Below are positions 46,782-51,001 of a DNA stretch of 51,001 bases, piece by piece. The stretch comes from Bacteroidales bacterium. GTDB lineage: Bacteria; Bacteroidota; Bacteroidia; Bacteroidales; F082. Position 1 is the first letter of the stretch; the number at the start of each line of letters is the position of its first letter. The position numbers and the translations under genes are program-made. Location of the stretch: contig JAFRRE010000119.1 of assembly GCA_017428285.1 (NCBI GenBank), positions 1-51,001 of the forward strand. The letters are read 5' to 3'. Under the pieces are notes generated by a model that searched no databases, had not been told where the DNA came from, and saw only the letters and a list, made by a program, of their open reading frames with translations.

Positions 46782-48101
46782 TTATTCCTGCGGAATGGCT
46801 TCGCCTTCGGCGGGGTTAGCTGCACCTGGGGTCGGGTCGGCCAGTTTCCAGTCGCCGCCGTCGGGCGTGCGGGCATAGGATTGCGGAGCCACATTGGTCA
46901 TTGAAGCACCCCATTCTGCACCTTCAGGGCATCTGACAAACTCATCTCTTACTGTTCCGTCAGGCATAAAAAGCGTAATGCGAACTGCCTTTTTGCCCGA
47001 CAAGCCACTGTTGAAGAACAAGTTTTCAGGATGCTCGGGCTGGTCAGCAGCGACATCGGCACTATACAGCAGCACATAACCGTGAGCAGGAACCACAACA
47101 GTAGCATCAGCAGTCCAAGTGGCACCAGCAATGTAGTCGTCTTTCATAATGTACATACCTTCCATCGACAGGTCAAGGTCGCCCTTGTTATAGAACTCGA
47201 TGAATTTGGCATCGCCATTCAACTCGTTGAGGACGAGGTTGGTGTAGTCAGGCTCATCCGGGGTGGGAGGCTCAGCGCCACCTTCGAGACCGAGGAGTGC
47301 CACTTCACCATCGACATTCACTACACCAGGAGTGGCATCGGCATAGTACCAGTTGCCATTGGCGTTGCGGCTGTAGGAAGCCGGAGCAGGGATGTAGGCC
47401 GGGTCGTTGGCATCGATGTTGGTCAGGTTGAAGTCATCGATGGAGACACCAGCAGGCGTGAAGAGCTGGATGCGGACGTTCTTCTTGGCGGAGAGGCCGC
47501 TGTGGAAAATCAAGCTCTCGGGATAGTCGGGCATGTCGGCTTGGACATCCTCGCTGTAGAGCAGCAGATAACCACCAGCCTCGATTTTCACCGTGTTGTC
47601 AGCCAACCAGTTTTGTGCGCCATCCTTCTCAATATAAACACCATTCATATTGATGGCTTCGGCACCTGTGTTATAGATTTCGATGAACTTGTCGTTGCCG
47701 TTCAACTCATTGAGGCGGAGCACGGTGTAGTCCACAGCGACAGCACCAACCGTGTATTCCATAGCGGGGGACTGAGCCGTAAGGGTACCCTCTGCCACAA
47801 TATAGAAACTCACTGTTGTTCCATCAGGCTGGGCGGGAATGACAGCGATATACGCATCCTTTTCAGTACCAGCCGTCATCGCCACTTCGACAGACTTCGC
47901 ATCAGCGACAGTATAAACCATCTTGGCAGTAAACGCATCGAAACTGGTGATGGTAGCTGTCACCGTGACATCATCCTCAGCTTGGACAGCTGTGGGAGTA
48001 TAAGAAACATTGGAGATGGTGACACCTGGATATTGCTTATCCTTGACACAAGAGGCGAGACCAACCAAAAGGGCTAATGCCACAAACATTATCTTTTTCA
48101 T
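46782..48101 (-). CDS. Lipoprotein with two lamin-tail domains
   Basis: A 439-residue lipoprotein: lipobox LASC with Cys18. Residues about 25-120 are an Ig-like beta domain (GVTISNVSYTPTAVQAEDDV). Two lamin-tail domains follow, at about 127-255 (LRLNELNGNDKFIEIYNTG) and 292-425 (LVLNELNGDAKFIEFYNKG), strongly alike and probably from an internal duplication. It should sit on the outer membrane. It starts 38 bases after the porin gene stops, so the two form one transcription unit; the lipoprotein may bind or present the substrate for the porin. No catalytic motif. Confidence 0.86.
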   Translation of the reverse strand: MKKIMFVALALLVGLASCVKDKQYPGVTISNVSYTPTAVQAEDDVTVTATITSFDAFTAKMVYTVADAKSVEVAMTAGTEKDAYIAVIPAQPDGTTVSFYIVAEGTLTAQSPAMEYTVGAVAVDYTVLRLNELNGNDKFIEIYNTGAEAINMNGVYIEKDGAQNWLADNTVKIEAGGYLLLYSEDVQADMPDYPESLIFHSGLSAKKNVRIQLFTPAGVSIDDFNLTNIDANDPAYIPAPASYSRNANGNWYYADATPGVVNVDGEVALLGLEGGAEPPTPDEPDYTNLVLNELNGDAKFIEFYNKGDLDLSMEGMYIMKDDYIAGATWTADATVVVPAHGYVLLYSADVAADQPEHPENLFFNSGLSGKKAVRITLFMPDGTVRDEFVRCPEGAEWGASMTNVAPQSYARTPDGGDWKLADPTPGAANPAEGEAIPQE

Positions 48102-48139
48102 ATTATTCTCGATTTTAAAGGGTTAGACAATTTAACGAA

Positions 48140-49531
48140 TTAGAAAGCGACTTGGAAACGGGCCAACAGCATATGGTAGTTCACACCAGCTTCGCCATCA
48201 GGAGCCGTGACCTTGGTGTAGTCCTTGGTGGCATTGCCATCGGCATCGAGACCGACATAGAGCTTGCCCTTGCCGTTAGCGTAACGGTCGTTGTTGACAT
48301 ACTGATAGTTGAGGGCCATCTTGACATTCTTGCCCAAATAGAAGTTGAGGGCAGCACCGTAGAGTTCGGCGGAACCACCGAAGATGGCTTGGTCGACAGT
48401 ACGGCCTTCATAGTCGTTCATATCGAGGAACTCATACTTCAGTGCGAGTTCCACATCGCCCCAGCTGCGGCCGTTGCGAGCACGGTTGAACTTGGCACCA
48501 CCTGCATCGTAGCTTTGCTTACCACCAAAGAGGAGGTAGCCGCCTTCGACGTACCAACCTTGGAAATGATAAGGTTTGTCAAGCGTGACCTTTTCAGGAT
48601 CCATATAGGTCCAATCCGACATCCAAGCGCCTTCGAGACGCAAACCGTTGACGTGGCCGGCGAGTTCGGCAGTGGCAATCAGGTTGTGGTCGGTGTCCTT
48701 GATGTCATCGGTGTCGATGTACTTCTTGCGGCTGATGTTGGTGGCATTGCGGCAGCTGAAGCGCGTGCCGTTGTAAACGCCCATTTCATCCGAAGTCTTG
48801 GGCTGGTCATACATCACTGCACCACCAATGTGCAGACCATAGTCGGCCTCGTTGACGGGGCGCACCACAAGTTTGCCCACGTATGACAAACCTTCATCCA
48901 TACCGTAGCTCTTGTTGTTGTTTTCCACATAATCGCGGGTCTCTTGGCCTTCAATCTCCTGGAACAATACGCTAGCACTACCAAAGAAATACTTGTTAGA
49001 GTATTTGGCAAAGACACCCAGGTGACGGCTCGGTGCAAAGGCGCTGACCACCATCGGGCGCTCCATAAACTCGAGGTAACGCGAAGAGGTGTTACGTGAA
49101 AGCGAGAAATCAGGCTTCTGACTACCCACGCTGAACTGCCAATTCTGGAGACCCGTATAGCGGAAGATAGCGTCCTTCAGCTCGAACGAACCATTGGCCA
49201 ATTCCATATCCACTTCACCGTACCAATCGGGAGTGATTTGCGTCTTGACGGCGAAACGGGCGCGGCGGATGCTGGCGCCATCGCCAATCGGGTCGGCCCA
49301 TTCCTGGGCACCGAAGTAGTGACCGAAATCGACCTGCACCCTGGAGTCGAGCCAGAGTTTGTAGTCTTTTTCTTTAGATTCGAACACCAAGATGCCGTCG
49401 CGGCTCGAAGCCTCCAACGTCTTGACGTCCACTGTGTTGCCATACTGGTCGACAGCTTGCTTGTCGACAGTCTGGGCGAAGGCCATTGAACCCAAAACGA
49501 GGGCGGCCAACATTAATACAGTCTTTTTCAT
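48140..49531 (-). CDS. Outer-membrane porin, OprO/OprP-like
   Basis: A 463-residue outer-membrane protein with signal peptide (1-19, ends SMAFAQ). The beta-barrel reads DYKLWLDSRVQVDFGHYFG, ASIRRARFAVKTQITPDWYGEVDMELANGS, GSQKPDFSLSRNTSSRYLEFMERP and a C-terminal strand ending in Phe. This is the layout of OprO/OprP phosphate-type porins; Pseudomonas OprP takes up phosphate and OprO pyrophosphate or polyphosphate, but Bacteroidota homologues are mostly uncharacterised. Promoter at 49586-49618. Its lipoprotein partner follows directly. Confidence 0.88.
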   Translation of the reverse strand: MKKTVLMLAALVLGSMAFAQTVDKQAVDQYGNTVDVKTLEASSRDGILVFESKEKDYKLWLDSRVQVDFGHYFGAQEWADPIGDGASIRRARFAVKTQITPDWYGEVDMELANGSFELKDAIFRYTGLQNWQFSVGSQKPDFSLSRNTSSRYLEFMERPMVVSAFAPSRHLGVFAKYSNKYFFGSASVLFQEIEGQETRDYVENNNKSYGMDEGLSYVGKLVVRPVNEADYGLHIGGAVMYDQPKTSDEMGVYNGTRFSCRNATNISRKKYIDTDDIKDTDHNLIATAELAGHVNGLRLEGAWMSDWTYMDPEKVTLDKPYHFQGWYVEGGYLLFGGKQSYDAGGAKFNRARNGRSWGDVELALKYEFLDMNDYEGRTVDQAIFGGSAELYGAALNFYLGKNVKMALNYQYVNNDRYANGKGKLYVGLDADGNATKDYTKVTAPDGEAGVNYHMLLARFQVAF

Positions 49532-49585
49532 AGTGAATTGAATTTAGTGAATTAATTTGTTGAGGTTTTATGTCGTTTTCAAACG

Positions 49586-49618
49586 CAAAAGTAGAAAAAA
49601 TGTGAATTACGCAACAAA
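49586..49618 (-). promoter_or_regulatory. Promoter of the porin gene
   Basis: TTTG (minus strand, 49615-49618), 21-base spacer, TACTTTTG (49586-49593). The leader to the ATG at 49531 is about 50 bases. The rest of the gap up to 49739 shows no gene or clear hairpin. Confidence 0.7.
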
Positions 49619-49739
49619 AATTGATGTATTTTTAAAACTTGGACAACAAGCCCTTTTCGGAAGCAAGGATGCCTTTTTGCTACGGCACTTTCGTACATTC
49701 AATTGATTAACAGCTCGTTATTCATCTTCTTTTATTTTG

Positions 49740-51001
49740 TTAAAGGAAATAAGCGAGGTAGACCGGCAAGTATTTCACTGCATCCTCTTTGTCGTAATCC
49801 TTCGTGTATATGAGATAACGGTCATTCGCTATTCTGGAGGAGTATTTTTTACAGAACTCATCCAACGAAACATGGGTTTTGTATGTGGATGACTTTACTT
49901 CAACAGGAACAATTTTAGTTCCTTTTGACAAGAGGAAGTCTATCTCGTAATTGTGTTTTCTGCTTTCAGTGGGCCAAGTATGGAAGAACAACTTGTTGCC
50001 AGAGCAGACAAGCATCTGCGCTACGATATTCTCGTAAAGATACCCCAGATTGGAAGATAGTTTGTCATTTAATAGCCTGTTGTAGAGGATGTTTTCCGTA
50101 AAATCTTTATCCTTGAAAGCAAGGGTTACAAACAGCCCTGTATCTCCAACAAACATTTTATATTGTTTCAGATTTTCAAAAGCGGCCATGCCCACATTTG
50201 GGTCATCGCAATGATGCGAAATGTTGACCGTCATCGATTTCTCCATTTCCGAAATTAATTCAATGTAATCTTCCGCTTTCGCGCCCGCAATGACGCTGGA
50301 AATCTGGTATCTGGATGCGTTATTATTCAATTGGGCGGGAATGGCAGCAAAAATGCGTGCAGCTTTTCCAGAAGGGTCAATCTTTCCGAAATCCTCATCG
50401 TAGATGTTCAGAATCATGCGCTTGGTATGGTCAACCGCTTCAAAATTGTTCGTTTCAAGATAGGCATTAACGGCCTGCGGCATCCCACCAACCAACATAT
50501 ACAAGCGGAAATCTCGCATCAATTTTCGGTGTGCTTCCTTCAACGGCTGTGGGTGTTCCCATACACTTCGAAGCAGGGGGACAGTTGCTGTATCTCCCAA
50601 TGCCCAACGAAATTCCTCATAATCCATAGGAAACATGTCTATACGCTCTTCCTCACTGGGAATCAAAATGTTTCGGATGTTCTTGCGGATAGAAATCAGA
50701 GACCCTGTCTCTATGTAGTCGTATCGATGGTCCGCAACAAACGATTTGATGGCTTGGCGCGCCTTGGGCTGGAACTGAACCTCATCGAAAACAATGAGCG
50801 AGTTGCGATTCACCAACTGGACATGGTAAATGAGTTGAAGCCTAAGAAAGATAAAATTGAGATCCGACACATCATCGAACAAATTAAAGACCTCTTGCGA
50901 ACATTTAGTGAAATCAATGAGAATGTATGATGTATACTCCCGTCGAGCGAACTCCTCTACTATAGTAGATTTGCCAATACGACGGGCACCTTGTACCAAG
51001 A
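49740..51001 (-). CDS. ATPase of the AAA_14/DUF4143 type, 5' end outside the window
   Basis: At least 420 residues. The frame runs open to the window edge, so the true start is outside; the first codon in the window that could be read as a start is TTG (Leu). VQGARRIGKST is the Walker A motif, LIVFDEVQ the Walker B, and IETGSL sensor 1. The C-terminal half has a DUF4143 domain with an endonuclease-like end (NYEIDFLLSKGTKIVPVEVKSS, where the Asp and the EVK resemble a PD-(D/E)xK core). Such proteins are abundant in Bacteroidota and often multi-copy; their role is unknown. Confidence 0.88.
   Translation of the reverse strand, partial: LVQGARRIGKSTIVEEFARREYTSYILIDFTKCSQEVFNLFDDVSDLNFIFLRLQLIYHVQLVNRNSLIVFDEVQFQPKARQAIKSFVADHRYDYIETGSLISIRKNIRNILIPSEEERIDMFPMDYEEFRWALGDTATVPLLRSVWEHPQPLKEAHRKLMRDFRLYMLVGGMPQAVNAYLETNNFEAVDHTKRMILNIYDEDFGKIDPSGKAARIFAAIPAQLNNNASRYQISSVIAGAKAEDYIELISEMEKSMTVNISHHCDDPNVGMAAFENLKQYKMFVGDTGLFVTLAFKDKDFTENILYNRLLNDKLSSNLGYLYENIVAQMLVCSGNKLFFHTWPTESRKHNYEIDFLLSKGTKIVPVEVKSSTYKTHVSLDEFCKKYSSRIANDRYLIYTKDYDKEDAVKYLPVYLAYFL

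Noticed and set aside
47031..48077. 348-codon plus-strand ORF
   Set aside because: Antisense to the lamin-tail lipoprotein, which has a lipobox and duplicated domains.
1..51001. tRNA, rRNA, CRISPR arrays, phage or insertion-sequence genes
   Set aside because: No matching signatures were found by reading; a short tRNA could be missed without a covariance search.

Overview
The window comes from a Bacteroidota genome, most likely order Bacteroidales. Three things support this. Many starts are preceded by the phylum-specific -7 element TAnnTTTG. Several secreted proteins carry type IX secretion (T9SS) C-terminal sorting domains, and two of these are peptidases of families typical of the group (a gingipain-like C25 and a streptopain-like C10). 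The gene set (DUF2795 protein, PduO-type adenosyltransferase, Bacteroidota-style Mrp ATPase, OprO/P-type porin) also fits. I saw no tRNA, rRNA, CRISPR array, insertion sequence or phage genes. All assignments come from reading the sequence; no database search was run.

Layout. 1-360: a structured minus-strand RNA with its own promoter, candidate 6S/Bacteroidales-1 RNA. 362-2451: a membrane Ser/Thr kinase divergent from an unknown protein. 2483-3417: a zeta-toxin-like kinase with a small upstream partner. 3451-6709: DUF2795 protein, cobalamin adenosyltransferase, a methyltransferase-like protein and a secreted protein. 6830-9941: a T9SS-secreted protein, then NifU-type and Mrp/ApbC iron-sulfur assembly genes. 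9987-20574: ten closely packed minus-strand genes behind one recognisable promoter. They encode five FHA proteins (one with a vWA-like ectodomain), a PP2C phosphatase, two Ser/Thr kinases, an alpha/beta hydrolase and a T9SS C10 peptidase, forming a phosphorylation-signalling island. 20625-22706: AbrB-like, acyltransferase and AlkD-like genes joined by 4-base overlaps. 22792-26325: a gingipain-like protease with five tandem beta repeats and a strong terminator. 26351-29000: nitroreductase, BASS transporter and YpfJ-like metallopeptidase. 29040-32741: a small beta-grasp-like protein with a nucleotidase-like lipoprotein, a Ser-rich secreted protein and uracil phosphoribosyltransferase. 32785-38938: ElbB, enoyl-CoA hydratase, unknown and beta-barrel proteins, QueG and an MltF-like transglycosylase. 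39049-41048: acyltransferase and phosphatase. 41130-49618: a lamin-tail secreted protein, a DASS transporter, two adjacent CYTH or CYTH-like proteins, a lamin-tail lipoprotein and an OprO/P-like porin. 49740-51001: an ATPase of the AAA_14/DUF4143 type, cut by the window edge.

Most interesting points. (1) The FHA/kinase/PP2C/vWA island resembles TerY-P triads and T6SS phospho-regulators in composition, but no Ter or T6SS gene is visible; its output might be the hydrolase or the secreted protease. (2) queG appears to have absorbed palindromic repeats at three points: its start codon lies in one, about 26 in-frame residues come from another, and its last codons form a perfect hairpin. (3) The intergenic DNA carries at least seven families of palindromic repeats. 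(4) The CYTH pair, DASS transporter and OprO/P porin suggest a phosphate, polyphosphate or organic triphosphate theme. (5) The RNA at the left edge has a convincing promoter, long hairpin architecture and U-run.
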